Source of the DNA: Pseudomonas fluorescens
Lineage (GTDB): Bacteria; Pseudomonadota; Gammaproteobacteria; Pseudomonadales; Pseudomonadaceae
Length of the DNA stretch: 64,000 nucleotides
Direction: 5' to 3'
Assembly: GCF_000967965.1 (NCBI RefSeq)
Contig: NZ_LACC01000006.1
Span: 1-64,000 of the forward strand
Each line of letters starts with the position of its first letter. The first letter of the stretch is position 1. A model generated the notes under the pieces. The model had not been told where the DNA came from and ran no database searches. It saw nothing but the letters and a program-made list of their open reading frames with translations. Below, one piece after another: positions 25,559 through 35,084 of this stretch. The translations under genes were made by a program, and so were the position numbers.

Positions 25559-27016
25559 ATGAGCAAACCTATTGCGCCAATGATCATCCGCGGCAAAGTC
25601 ATCACCGACAACCTGATCGACGTGGGTGGCCGCGGCGGTGACCTGGTGTTCCAGACCCCGGATGCGCACAAGTATATCGACCAGTTGCCGCTGGGTAATC
25701 CGGCCAGGCTGGCCGACCTGTACACCCTCAGTTTCAACGACATCCTCGACTACGCCGAAGCCCTCGGTGAACGTCTTGAATTCGACAAAAACCCCTACTT
25801 GCAGGAAGCCTGCGAGCTGTCGTACCTGACTGCGCCGGTCACTCCGAGCATGGTCAAGGGCAGCTACATGGGGCTGCGCCACATGCTCACCCGTGAGTCA
25901 GTCACCGAACAGGTGGAGAACTCAGTGGGCGTCAAGTACCTGGAAGGCTGGGTCAAGCAGCGCTTGATCGACGGCACCGAACTCGATGTGCGCTGCTTCG
26001 GCGCCCGCACCCTGCATATCGTCGCCGGCAACGCGACCGGGTTGTCCCTGCTGACCATCCTGCGCAACATGGTGCTGCGCAGCGACGCGATCATCAAGGC
26101 GCCGTCCAACGACCCGTTCACGGCCCTGGCCATCGCCCGCACCATGGTTGAGATGGCGCCGGACCACCCGCTGACCAAACACCTCAGCGTCGCCTACTGG
26201 AAAGGTGGCGACCAGGCCTTCGAAGAACGCCTGTACCAGCCGCAGAACCTGGAGAAGATCGTTGCCTGGGGCGGTTTCAATTCGATGAAGCATGTCACCC
26301 GCTACATCCAACCGGGCCTGGAGCTGATCTCCCTCGACCCGAAACGCAGCGCCAGCATCATCGGCAAGGGTGCCTTCGACAGTGAAGCGACCATGCGCGA
26401 GGCCGCCCTGCGCCTGGCCAGCGACATTGGCGCACTGAACCAGAAGGCCTGTGTGTGCGCCCGGGTGGTCTATGTGCAGAGCGGCACCGATGAGGCCGGC
26501 CTGGCGAATCTGAATACCTTCGGCCGTTATGTCTACGACGCCATGCAGACCCTGCCCAACACCCTCAGCACCGTGCCCAAACGCTACGACCAGGGCCTCA
26601 AGGCCGAAGTCGACGCGCTGCGCCTGGATGATGAGTGGTACCAGGTGATTGGCGGCCAGGACGGTGAAGGCGCCGTCATCTGCTCACAGATTCCGGAGTC
26701 GGTGTCGTTTGCCACCCGGCTCGACGACCGCACCGCCAACCTGGTGCCGGTCGATGACCTGACCGAGATGATGGATGCCGTGGATGCCTACACCCAGACC
26801 GTCGGTGTCTATCCGGAAAGCATCAAGGAAGATCTCAAGGACATTCTGCCCCTGTATGGCGCTCAGCGAATCGTCTCGCTGGGCTACGCGGCGGGGCTGA
26901 AATGGGCGGGTCCGCAAGACTCCATCGAGCCACTGCGGCGCATGGGCAAGTGGATCGTCAACCAGATCGCCTCGCCGGAAACGACCCCGGCGCCATGGTT
27001 GCGCCCGTCGATCTAA
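25559..27016 (+). CDS. LuxC-like acyl-CoA/acyl-protein reductase
   Basis: A 485-residue LuxC-family reductase with an aldehyde-dehydrogenase-like fold. A nucleotide-binding region is seen around GNATGLSLLTILRNMVLRSD (157-176), and the candidate catalytic cysteines are C298 and C300 in NQKACVCAR. It would reduce an activated acyl group to an aldehyde using NAD(P)H. It follows the LuxE-like gene by four bases and precedes a zinc alcohol dehydrogenase, so the products could be aldehyde and then alcohol, or the set could run in the oxidative direction. Confidence 0.85.
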   Translation: MSKPIAPMIIRGKVITDNLIDVGGRGGDLVFQTPDAHKYIDQLPLGNPARLADLYTLSFNDILDYAEALGERLEFDKNPYLQEACELSYLTAPVTPSMVKGSYMGLRHMLTRESVTEQVENSVGVKYLEGWVKQRLIDGTELDVRCFGARTLHIVAGNATGLSLLTILRNMVLRSDAIIKAPSNDPFTALAIARTMVEMAPDHPLTKHLSVAYWKGGDQAFEERLYQPQNLEKIVAWGGFNSMKHVTRYIQPGLELISLDPKRSASIIGKGAFDSEATMREAALRLASDIGALNQKACVCARVVYVQSGTDEAGLANLNTFGRYVYDAMQTLPNTLSTVPKRYDQGLKAEVDALRLDDEWYQVIGGQDGEGAVICSQIPESVSFATRLDDRTANLVPVDDLTEMMDAVDAYTQTVGVYPESIKEDLKDILPLYGAQRIVSLGYAAGLKWAGPQDSIEPLRRMGKWIVNQIASPETTPAPWLRPSI

Positions 27017-27024
27017 CCCCTCCT

Positions 27025-27050
27025 GTACCCCTGGCCATTGCCGGGGGTAC
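27025..27050 (+). other. Hairpin between the LuxC-like and Zn-ADH genes
   Basis: GTACCCCTGGC and GCCGGGGGTAC pair with a single mismatch around a CATT loop. It lacks a T-run and lies only nine bases after the stop, so it may moderate read-through or mRNA stability inside the operon. Confidence 0.4.
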
Positions 27051-27075
27051 GCGTTGATTCCTACAGGACTTACCC

Positions 27076-28134
27076 ATGACCACTTGCCTGGGATTTGCCG
27101 CCTTCGAGCCCCACTCCGCCCTCACGCCGTTTCGTTTCGAGCGTCGCGACTTGCGTGCCGATGACGTCGCTATCGATATCGCCTATTGCGGCGTCTGCCA
27201 TTCCGATGCCCATCAGGTGCACAACGACTGGAACAACACGGTCTACCCCATCGTGCCAGGCCACGAGATCGTCGGGCATGTCACTGCCGTCGGCAGTAAC
27301 GTCAGCCGCTTCAAAGTCGGCGACCGGGTTGCCGTCGGTTGCCAGGTCGATAGCTGCCTGCAGTGCGCACCTTGCCACGAGCATCAGGAACAACTCTGTG
27401 CCCATGGTCCGACGCCTACCTATAACGGCAAGGATCGTCACACCGGCGAGATCACCTATGGCGGTTACTCCGAGCATATTGTCGTGCGTGAACAGTTCGT
27501 ACTGCGCATGCCCGAAAGCCTCGATCCGCGTTTCGCCGCACCATTGCTATGCGCCGGCATTACCGTGTGGAACCCGATGCGCCGCTACGGTGTGGGCAAG
27601 GACTCGAAAGTCGCGGTGGTCGGCCTCGGCGGGCTCGGGCACATGGCGGTGAAGCTGGCCGTGGCGCTCGGTGCCGAGGTGACCGTGATTACCACCTCAC
27701 CGGGCAAGGCCGACGATGCCCGCGCCCTGGGTGCCAAACACGTACTGTTGTCCAACGATTCGCCGGCCATGACGGCGGCGGCCAATGCCTTCGAATTCAT
27801 CATCGACACCATTCCCAGCCGGCACAACGTCAACCCCTACCTGATGCTGCTGGGTCGCGAAGGCGTACTGGTGCTGGTCGGTGCCATCGAACCACTGGAA
27901 CCCATCCATGGCGGCTTGCTGATCCGCAACAACCGCACCATCGCCGGCTCGCTCATCGGTGGCATCCAGGCAATCCAGGAACTGCTGGATTTCTGCGCCG
28001 AACATCAGGTATTGCCCAGCTGCGAAATGATTGATATCAAGGACATCAATACGGCCTTTGACCGCCTGCAGCGCAACGACGTGAAGTACCGCTTTGTGAT
28101 CGACATGACCAGCATGCGTGACGTAGCGCTTTAA
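27076..28134 (+). CDS. Zinc-dependent alcohol dehydrogenase (YahK/cinnamyl-alcohol type)
   Basis: A 352-residue medium-chain dehydrogenase. The catalytic zinc site is in YCGVCHSDAHQVHNDW (near residues 36-50) and PGHEIVG. The structural zinc cysteines lie in CLQCAPCHEHQEQLC, and the NADP-binding motif is VGLGGLGHMAVKLA. YahK-like enzymes are broad NADPH-dependent aldehyde reductases. Third in the plus-strand operon after the LuxE/LuxC-like pair, it is well placed to reduce their aldehyde product to an alcohol. The enzyme family is sure; the substrate is not. Confidence 0.87.
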   Translation: MTTCLGFAAFEPHSALTPFRFERRDLRADDVAIDIAYCGVCHSDAHQVHNDWNNTVYPIVPGHEIVGHVTAVGSNVSRFKVGDRVAVGCQVDSCLQCAPCHEHQEQLCAHGPTPTYNGKDRHTGEITYGGYSEHIVVREQFVLRMPESLDPRFAAPLLCAGITVWNPMRRYGVGKDSKVAVVGLGGLGHMAVKLAVALGAEVTVITTSPGKADDARALGAKHVLLSNDSPAMTAAANAFEFIIDTIPSRHNVNPYLMLLGREGVLVLVGAIEPLEPIHGGLLIRNNRTIAGSLIGGIQAIQELLDFCAEHQVLPSCEMIDIKDINTAFDRLQRNDVKYRFVIDMTSMRDVAL

Positions 28135-28145
28135 ACGAGTCCTAC

Positions 28146-28170
28146 GCTGCGGTGCTAATCACCGCAGCGC
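28146..28170. terminator. Terminator hairpin between convergent operons
   Basis: CGCTGCGGTG and CACCGCAGCG form a perfect 10-bp stem around CTAAT, 11 bp after the Zn-ADH stop. CCCTCTTGCT follows. It probably ends transcription from the plus strand and perhaps from the convergent thiolase operon. Confidence 0.65.
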
Positions 28171-28233
28171 CCTCTTGCTAGAACCGAACACCGCCCCGCC
28201 TCTGTGCAACCGCACACACAGTGCTCGACCCGT

Positions 28234-29421
28234 TCACTGGAACACCTCGAAGAGTCCGGCCGCGCCCATCCCGCCGCCGACGCACATGGTCACCACCACG
28301 TACTTCACACCGCGTCGACGGCCTTCCAGCAAAGCATGCCCGACCATCCGCGCACCACTCATTCCATAAGGGTGGCCGATGGCAATGGAGCCGCCATTGA
28401 CGTTCAATCGGGCGTCGTCGATGCCCAAGGTGTCGCGGCAATAAAGCACCTGGCAGGCAAACGCTTCGTTGAGCTCCCACAGGCCGATATCGTCGACCTT
28501 CAGGCCGTGTTGCTTGAGCAACTTGGGAACCGCCAGCACCGGGCCGATGCCCATTTCTTCCGGAGCCAGGCCGGCTACCGCGATGCCGCGGTACAGGCCC
28601 AGCGGCTTGAGGTTGCGCTGCTCGGCCAGACGCGCATCCATCAGCACGCAGGCGCTGGCGCCGTCCGACAGTTGACTGGCGTTACCGGCAGTGATGCAGC
28701 CGCCCTCGATCACCGGCTTGAGGTTGATCAGGTCTTCCAGCCGGGTCTGCGGACGGTTGCCTTCATCCTGACGCAGGGTGACTTGCTCCAGGCGCGCCTC
28801 GCCTGTGGCTTTGTCGATTACCTGCCGAATGCTGCTGACCGGAACGATTTCGCCGTCGAACAGCCCTGCCTGCTGCGCCGCTGCGGTGCGTTGCTGCGAT
28901 TGCAGGGCGTAGGCGTCCTGCGCCTCACGACTGATGCCATAGCGTTGAGCAACCAGCTCGGCGGTTTGCAGCATGGGCATGTAGGCGTGGATGGCGTTGC
29001 GCTCCACCTGCGGGTCGCGCTCGGCGTAGGCCCATTCCATGTTGCGATTCTGCACCGCGCTGATGTTTTCCTGACCAGCACCGATCGTCGCCGGCATGCC
29101 GTCGACGATAATCTGCTTGGCGGCCGTGGCGATGGCCATCAGGCCCGAGGCGCATTGGCGATCCAGGGTCTGCCCGCTGACCGACAACGGCAGGCCCGAG
29201 GCCAGTGCCGCCATGCGTGCGAGGTTCAAACCGGCAGTGCCGCTGGTCAGTGCGGTGCCCATGACCAGGTCTTCGATCTCCCCGGCTTCGATACCGGCAC
29301 GTTCGACCGCCGCACGGATCGCGTGGCTGGCCATGGTCGGTGACTTGATGGTGTTGAACGCGCCCCGGAAAGCCTTGGCGATGGGGGTACGGGCGGTGGA
29401 GAGAATGACGGCTTCTTTCAT
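28234..29421 (-). CDS. Acetyl-CoA acyltransferase (thiolase)
   Basis: A 395-residue thiolase. The acyl-accepting cysteine lies in [17 protein letters not shown], and the C-terminal catalytic motifs are [24 protein letters not shown] and [13 protein letters not shown]. The ATG at 29421 follows GGAATTGCAAC; the frame is open to 29457. It performs the last step of beta-oxidation, releasing acetyl-CoA. It is the final gene of a long minus-strand operon with the acyl-CoA ligase, dehydrogenase and hydratase/dehydrogenase genes. Confidence 0.92.
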   Translation of the reverse strand: MKEAVILSTARTPIAKAFRGAFNTIKSPTMASHAIRAAVERAGIEAGEIEDLVMGTALTSGTAGLNLARMAALASGLPLSVSGQTLDRQCASGLMAIATAAKQIIVDGMPATIGAGQENISAVQNRNMEWAYAERDPQVERNAIHAYMPMLQTAELVAQRYGISREAQDAYALQSQQRTAAAQQAGLFDGEIVPVSSIRQVIDKATGEARLEQVTLRQDEGNRPQTRLEDLINLKPVIEGGCITAGNASQLSDGASACVLMDARLAEQRNLKPLGLYRGIAVAGLAPEEMGIGPVLAVPKLLKQHGLKVDDIGLWELNEAFACQVLYCRDTLGIDDARLNVNGGSIAIGHPYGMSGARMVGHALLEGRRRGVKYVVVTMCVGGGMGAAGLFEVFQ

Positions 29422-29478
29422 GTTGCAATTCCTTGCGTGACGGGTCGGGGCGGCCAATGTGCAGTGGCCGCCGAAAAG

Positions 29479-31590
29479 TCAGATGCGTTCGATGCGGGTC
29501 TTGCCGCTGGCCACCAGGTGCTCAAGCAGTGCTGCCGGCTGGAACCACATCGCTCCGTATGCGCCGAGTGTCTGGCGGTAATGGCCGATACGTTCCAGCA
29601 CTTGTGCCAGCCCCAGCCCTTCGGCGTAGTGCAGCGGACCGCCGCGCCAGGCCGGGAAGCCATAGCCGTTGATCCAGACCAGGTCGATGTCGCTGCTGCG
29701 CTGGGCGATGCCTTCGTCGAGCAACTGGATGCCTTCGTTGACCAGCATCAACAGACAACGGTCGTGAATTTCCTGATCGCTGATGACGCGGCGCTGGATG
29801 CCCAGTTCGCCTGCGATGCGCTCGGCCAAGGCGACCACTTCAGGGTCATCCTTGCGCTCACGGCCTTCGTAGCGGTAATAGCCGCGACTGCTCTTCTGGC
29901 CAAAACGGCCCAGGGCGTAAAGCGCATCGGCAAGCTTGCAGTAGCCGGGATCGTGGGCGATGACGTCACGGCGCGACTCGCGCACCAGGAAACTGACATC
30001 GATGCCCGCCAGATCGTGCATGGCCATGACCCCCATCGCCATGCCAAGGCCGGTGAGCACACTGTCAATCTGCGCCGGCGTGGCGCCTTCCAGCAGCAGA
30101 CGGTGCGCTTCGCGGGAATAGGGTTCGAGCATACGGTTGCCGATGAAGCCGAAGCACACCCCGGACACCACCGGGATCTTGCCGATGCGCTTGGCGATTT
30201 TCAGCGTGGTGGCCAGGACATCGGCGGCCGTGGCCGTGCCGCGTACCACTTCGAGCAGGCGCATGACGTTGGCCGGACTGAAGAAATGCAGGCCGACGAC
30301 GTCCTGCGGCCGGCGCGTGACGGCGGCAATGGCGTCGACATCCAGGGTGGAGGTATTGCTGGCGAGGATCGCCCCGACCTTGCACACCTCGTCCAGGGTG
30401 CGAAACACCTGCTGCTTGATCGACAAGTTCTCGAACACGGCTTCGATCACCAGGTCCGCGTCGGCGATATCGGCGTAGTCCAGGGTGCCGTGGATCAGCG
30501 CCAGACGCTCGTCCATCTGCCCGGCTGCGAGCTTGCCGCGCTGGACACTGGTTTCGTAATTTTTGCGAATCAGCTCAAGGCCACGTGCCAGGGCATCGGC
30601 CTTGAGCTCCAGTAGCGTCACCGCCATGCCCGCATTGGCGAAGTTCATGGCAATCCCGCCGCCCATGGTGCCGGCGCCGATCACCGCAACCTGAGTGACA
30701 GGACGGATCGGCGTGCCGGCATCCAGACCCGGCAATTTGCCGACTTCACGCTCGGCGAAAAATACATGGCGCAGGGCCTCGGACTCGCTGGAAGCCTCGG
30801 CCTCCTTGAACAGCTCGCCCTCCCTGGCAAGGCCCTCGGCCAACGGCAGGTTGCAGGCTGCTTCGATCGCCGTCACCACTCGCTGCGGCGCACTCTGGCC
30901 TTTCCAGCGAGCCTGATTGGCGGCGCGATAGTCGGCGAAATAATTCGCCGGCAGGGCTGCGCCCGGGTTCGCTTGTGGCCAGGTCGGGCGAGCCGGCGCC
31001 TGCCCGGCAATCAGTTCTGCGGCCAACGCCTTGGCCGTGTCGAGCAAGCTGTCAGCGCTTTGTGCCACGCGATCAAGCAGTCCTAGCGTCAGTGCTCGAT
31101 TAGCGTTAATCGGCTGGCCGGAGGCAATCATCTCCAGCGCCGCCTCGGCACCGATCAGACGCGGCAAGCGCTGAGTACCACCGGCACCGGGTAGCAAGCC
31201 AAGCTTGATTTCCGGCAGGCCAAGCCGAGCCCCGGCTTCAGCCACGCGGTAGCCGCAGGCCAGGGCTAGCTCCAGTCCACCGCCGAACGCCAGACCACCG
31301 ATGGCGGCGATCAGTGGTTTGTCCAGCTCGGTCAAACGGATCAGCAGGCCTGGCAGGTCTGGCCTGGCGAACGACGCCGGGCTGCCGAACTCGGAAATAT
31401 CCGCGCCCGCGCTAAACGGCAAACCCTCGCCGTAGAGCACAATCGCTTTCACGCTGGCATCGGCGGCGGCGCGGTCACAGGCCTCCAGCAATTGTTCGCG
31501 CAAAGCCTGGCCCAGGGCGTTGACGGGGGCACGGGCGAGGCCGATCAGGGCCAGAGGACCTTCGTTTTGATAATGGATCAGGTCATTCAT
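29479..31590 (-). CDS. FadB/FadJ-like enoyl-CoA hydratase/3-hydroxyacyl-CoA dehydrogenase
   Basis: A 703-residue two-function enzyme. The N-terminal crotonase domain (about 1-190) includes the oxyanion loop IAAIGGLAFGGGLELALAC. The NAD-binding domain of 3-hydroxyacyl-CoA dehydrogenase begins near 296 (VAVIGAGTMGGGIAMNFANAG), and the C-terminal dehydrogenase domains follow. It catalyses the two middle steps of beta-oxidation. The domain order and length match FadJ/peroxisomal-type proteins rather than the alpha subunit of the housekeeping FadBA complex. Its neighbours supply the other steps. Confidence 0.92.
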   Translation of the reverse strand: MNDLIHYQNEGPLALIGLARAPVNALGQALREQLLEACDRAAADASVKAIVLYGEGLPFSAGADISEFGSPASFARPDLPGLLIRLTELDKPLIAAIGGLAFGGGLELALACGYRVAEAGARLGLPEIKLGLLPGAGGTQRLPRLIGAEAALEMIASGQPINANRALTLGLLDRVAQSADSLLDTAKALAAELIAGQAPARPTWPQANPGAALPANYFADYRAANQARWKGQSAPQRVVTAIEAACNLPLAEGLAREGELFKEAEASSESEALRHVFFAEREVGKLPGLDAGTPIRPVTQVAVIGAGTMGGGIAMNFANAGMAVTLLELKADALARGLELIRKNYETSVQRGKLAAGQMDERLALIHGTLDYADIADADLVIEAVFENLSIKQQVFRTLDEVCKVGAILASNTSTLDVDAIAAVTRRPQDVVGLHFFSPANVMRLLEVVRGTATAADVLATTLKIAKRIGKIPVVSGVCFGFIGNRMLEPYSREAHRLLLEGATPAQIDSVLTGLGMAMGVMAMHDLAGIDVSFLVRESRRDVIAHDPGYCKLADALYALGRFGQKSSRGYYRYEGRERKDDPEVVALAERIAGELGIQRRVISDQEIHDRCLLMLVNEGIQLLDEGIAQRSSDIDLVWINGYGFPAWRGGPLHYAEGLGLAQVLERIGHYRQTLGAYGAMWFQPAALLEHLVASGKTRIERI

Positions 31591-31644
31591 GGATGTTTTC
31601 TCGTTCGGAAAAAGGAGTGGGTGCCGTGGAATAGCTCGATTCCC

Positions 31645-33288
31645 TCAGCTCAACTCGCTTTCCCGAATCAGCTTCTTGTTGATCTTGCCGACGCTGGTCT
31701 TGGGAATTTCCGCGACGAACTTGAACTGCTTGGGGATTGCCCATTTGTTGATGCGGCCACTGGCCACGAACTGTTGCAGGTGGGCTTCGAGCATCTGTTT
31801 GTCGACGAACTGCCCCGGCTCACACACCACCAGAGCCATGGGCCGTTCGCCCCATTGCTCATCGGCAATGCCCACCACGGCAACAGAGGTGACCGACACG
31901 TGCTCGCTGATCAGGTTCTCCAGGTCCAGCGAACTGATCCACTCGCCACCCGTCTTGATCACGTCCTTGATGCGGTCCTTGATTTCCACCCTGCCTTGCG
32001 AATCGATGGAAGCCAGGTCGCCGGTGTGCAGCCAGCCGCCGTGCCACAGTTCTGCACCCTTTTCCGGGGCCTTCAGATAGCCTTGGGTCAGCCATGGCGC
32101 GCGGACGACGATTTCGCCCAGGGCTTCGCCGTCATGGGCGACCGCATGGCCGTTGGCATCAATGATGTTCAGGTCGACCATGGGTATTGGCATACCCGTC
32201 TTGATGCGAGTGGGTAACTGCGCCGGCATGGACTGTTCAAGTTCCTCGCCCCGCTGGAAGCTCAGGCAAAGCATCGGACAGGTCTCGGACATGCCGTAGC
32301 CACTGTGGACCTGAACGCCTTTGGCACTTGCCTGACTGGCGATGCCCAACGTCAACGCACTGCCGCCCAAGAGCATTTTCCAGCCGTCGAACCGGGTCGC
32401 CTTGCCTTCCTCACAGTTGAGGACCATTTGCAGGACGGTCGGTACGCAATGAGAAAAGGTGACCTTCTCTTCACGAAAAAGCCGGACCAGGCTATTGGGC
32501 TCGTAACGGCCGGGGTACACCTGCTTGATGCCCATCAGGGTCGCGACATAGGGCACGCCCCAGGCATGCACGTGGAACATCGGCGTGATCGGCATGTACA
32601 CATCATTCGAACGCAGCAATGGCAGGCTTTGGTAAACGCCCAGGGTGCCCACGGCATTCAGGGTATGCAGCACCAGTTGGCGATGACTGAAGTACACCCC
32701 TTTCGGCTCGCCAGTGGTGCCGGTGGTGTAGAACAGCGTCGCCACCGAGTTTTCATCAAAATCGGCAAAGTCATAGTGGCTAGCTGCCTGGGACAACAGG
32801 CTTTCATACTCACCCAACACAGGAAGCCCGGTGTCGGTTGCGGCATCGTCAGTCAAGCGGATATAGCCTTTGACGGTGCTCAGGCCCTGATGAATCTGCT
32901 CGATCATCGGCAGGAAATCATCATGCACCAGCACCAGGTCATCCTCGGCGTGGTTCATGGTGTAGAGCACCTGCTCCGGTGACAGGCGAATATTCACCGT
33001 GTGCAGCACCGCGCCGATCATTGGCACGGCGAAGAAACATTCCAGGTAGCGATGGCTGTCCCAGTCGAGCATGGCCACCGTGTCCCCGGCCCTGACCCCG
33101 GCCGCCGTCAGCGCATTGGCCAGCCGATGGATTCGTTCGATGAGGGTCCTGTAGCTGTATCGAAGCTTGTCGGCGTAGACGATCTCATTGGCAGGTTCGT
33201 ATCGCACCCCTGACAGCAACAAGCTCTTGATCAACAGCGGGTAGGTGTATGCGCCTTGTGCCGGTGGAATTATTTTTGTCTTCAGCAT
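31645..33288 (-). CDS. Acyl-CoA synthetase (AMP-forming, medium/long chain type)
   Basis: A 547-residue ANL ligase. The P-loop motif is VATLFYTTGTTGEPKGVYFS, followed by YGMSETCPM, and the C-terminal hinge and catalytic Lys region is HTGDLASIDSQGRVEIKDR...PKTSVGKINKK. It activates a carboxylic acid to its CoA thioester to start beta-oxidation. Closely related enzymes act on medium-chain, long-chain or dimethylsulfoniopropionate-derived acids, so chain length is open. It lies 17 bp after the acyl-CoA dehydrogenase gene in the same operon. Confidence 0.9.
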   Translation of the reverse strand: MLKTKIIPPAQGAYTYPLLIKSLLLSGVRYEPANEIVYADKLRYSYRTLIERIHRLANALTAAGVRAGDTVAMLDWDSHRYLECFFAVPMIGAVLHTVNIRLSPEQVLYTMNHAEDDLVLVHDDFLPMIEQIHQGLSTVKGYIRLTDDAATDTGLPVLGEYESLLSQAASHYDFADFDENSVATLFYTTGTTGEPKGVYFSHRQLVLHTLNAVGTLGVYQSLPLLRSNDVYMPITPMFHVHAWGVPYVATLMGIKQVYPGRYEPNSLVRLFREEKVTFSHCVPTVLQMVLNCEEGKATRFDGWKMLLGGSALTLGIASQASAKGVQVHSGYGMSETCPMLCLSFQRGEELEQSMPAQLPTRIKTGMPIPMVDLNIIDANGHAVAHDGEALGEIVVRAPWLTQGYLKAPEKGAELWHGGWLHTGDLASIDSQGRVEIKDRIKDVIKTGGEWISSLDLENLISEHVSVTSVAVVGIADEQWGERPMALVVCEPGQFVDKQMLEAHLQQFVASGRINKWAIPKQFKFVAEIPKTSVGKINKKLIRESELS

Positions 33289-33305
33289 GGTTGTACCTTC
33301 CTGAT

Positions 33306-35084
33306 TCAGAACTGCGCCGCATCCAGCGAGTAGAGGCTGTGGCTACCGGCCTTGACCGAAGTGCTCAGTGAGTGGATACGCGGCAGCAGGCGGGCGAAGT
33401 AGAAGCGTGCGGTGCCCAGTTTGCTGGCGTAGAAATCGTCTTCACCTTGCTTGCCCAAAGCCGCTTTGGCCATCAGGGCCCACATGTAGGCATAGGTGGT
33501 GTAACCGAATACCTGCAGGTACTCGACCGAGGCCGCGCCGATTTCATTCGGGTTGCCCTGGGCCCGGTCGAGCAGCCACGCCGTCAGTTCGTCAAGGGTG
33601 TCCATGGCGGCGTTCAACGGTTGGGTGAACTCGCCAAGCTCTACGCTGGCGTTGGCCGTGAAGTGGCGAACTTCAGCGGCAAACAAACGGTAAAGCGCCC
33701 CGCCGCTGCCGACGATCTTGCGCCCGGCCAGGTCCAGGGACTGGATACCATTGGTGCCTTCGTAAATCTGGGTAATGCGCACATCGCGCACCAACTGCTC
33801 CTGACCCCACTCACGAATGTAGCCATGGCCGCCGAAAATCATCTGCCCGTGCAGGGTGGTTTCCAGGCCCATGTCGGTGAGAAACGCCTTGGCGATCGGG
33901 GTCAGCAAGGCCACCAACTCTTGGGCGCGGGTGCGCGCCGTCGGGTCTTCGCTGTACTTGGCGGTGTCCAGTTGCAGGGCCACGTAGCTGGAGAACGCCC
34001 GCCCGCCCTCGTTCAAGGCTTTCATGGTCAACAGCATGCGGCGCACGTCCGGATGCACGATGATCGGGTCGGCGGCCTGATCCTGGTGCTGCGCACCGGT
34101 TGGCGCACGGCTCTGCAGACGATCACGGGCATACTCGACGGCGCTCTGGTAGGAGCGTTCGCCCTGCGCCAGGCCCTGGATACCCACGCCCAGGCGTTCG
34201 TAGTTCATCATCGTGAACATAGCCGCCAGGCCCTTGTTCGGCGCGTCGACGATCCAGCCCGTCGCCCCGTCAAAGTTCATCACGCAGGTGGCGGATGCCT
34301 TGATGCCCATCTTGTGTTCGATGGACCCGCAGGACAGCGAATTTCGCTCGCCCAGCGAACCGTCGTCATTGACCATCACCTTGGGCACCAGGAACAGCGA
34401 AATGCCTTTGGGCCCTGCGGGTGCGTCCGGCAGTCGGGCCAGCACCAGGTGGATGATGTTCCCGGTCAGATCGTGTTCGCCACCGGTGATGAAAATCTTG
34501 CTGCCACTGACCTTGTAGCTACCGTCGGACTGGGGCTCGGCCCGGGTGCGAATCAGCCCCAGGTCAGTGCCGGCATGGGCCTCGGTCAGGCACATGGAGC
34601 CGCTCCAGACCCCGGCATACATATTGGGCAGGTACTTCTTTTTCAGGCCTTCGCAGGCATGCGCATCGAGCGACAGGCAGGCACCGGCGGTCAGCATCGG
34701 GTACTGGCCGAACGACAGGTTGGCCGAGGTGACCATTTCCTCGACCTGGGCGCAGATCACCTTGGGCATGCCCATGCCACCGAACTGCGAGTTGCCACCG
34801 ACACCGACCCAACCGCCGTCGGCGAAGGCTTGATACGCCTCGGCAAAACCCTCCGGGACTTTCACCGCGCCATTGCTCCAGGAGCAACCTTGCTCGTCGC
34901 CACTGCGGCGCAGCGGTGCGATGCTGCCAGCACTGATCTTGCCGGCCTCTTCGAGGATGGCGGTAGCCGTTGCTTCGTCGACTGCCTCGGCCAGACCGGG
35001 CAGTTGTGCCCAAAGCCTGGACACCTCGAAGACTTCATTGAGTACGAAGCGCATGTCGCGCAAAGGGGCTTTGTAATCAGACAT
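33306..35084 (-). CDS. Acyl-CoA dehydrogenase, 590-residue class
   Basis: A 592-residue FAD acyl-CoA dehydrogenase of the long class that carries an extra C-terminal domain (DmdC/FadE5-like). Visible motifs are CLTEAHAGTDLGLIRTRA, KIFITGGEHDLTGN and the FAD-binding QIYEGTNGIQSLDLAGRK. It makes the 2-enoyl-CoA. Its start overlaps the end of the RND gene by eight bases, tying fatty-acyl metabolism to transport. The substrate is not determined by sequence; members of this class act on long or branched acyl-CoAs. Confidence 0.9.
   Translation of the reverse strand: MSDYKAPLRDMRFVLNEVFEVSRLWAQLPGLAEAVDEATATAILEEAGKISAGSIAPLRRSGDEQGCSWSNGAVKVPEGFAEAYQAFADGGWVGVGGNSQFGGMGMPKVICAQVEEMVTSANLSFGQYPMLTAGACLSLDAHACEGLKKKYLPNMYAGVWSGSMCLTEAHAGTDLGLIRTRAEPQSDGSYKVSGSKIFITGGEHDLTGNIIHLVLARLPDAPAGPKGISLFLVPKVMVNDDGSLGERNSLSCGSIEHKMGIKASATCVMNFDGATGWIVDAPNKGLAAMFTMMNYERLGVGIQGLAQGERSYQSAVEYARDRLQSRAPTGAQHQDQAADPIIVHPDVRRMLLTMKALNEGGRAFSSYVALQLDTAKYSEDPTARTRAQELVALLTPIAKAFLTDMGLETTLHGQMIFGGHGYIREWGQEQLVRDVRITQIYEGTNGIQSLDLAGRKIVGSGGALYRLFAAEVRHFTANASVELGEFTQPLNAAMDTLDELTAWLLDRAQGNPNEIGAASVEYLQVFGYTTYAYMWALMAKAALGKQGEDDFYASKLGTARFYFARLLPRIHSLSTSVKAGSHSLYSLDAAQF

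Noticed and set aside
24115..27016. Bioluminescence operon
   Set aside because: No luxA, luxB or luxD homologue is present; only the LuxC- and LuxE-like parts occur.
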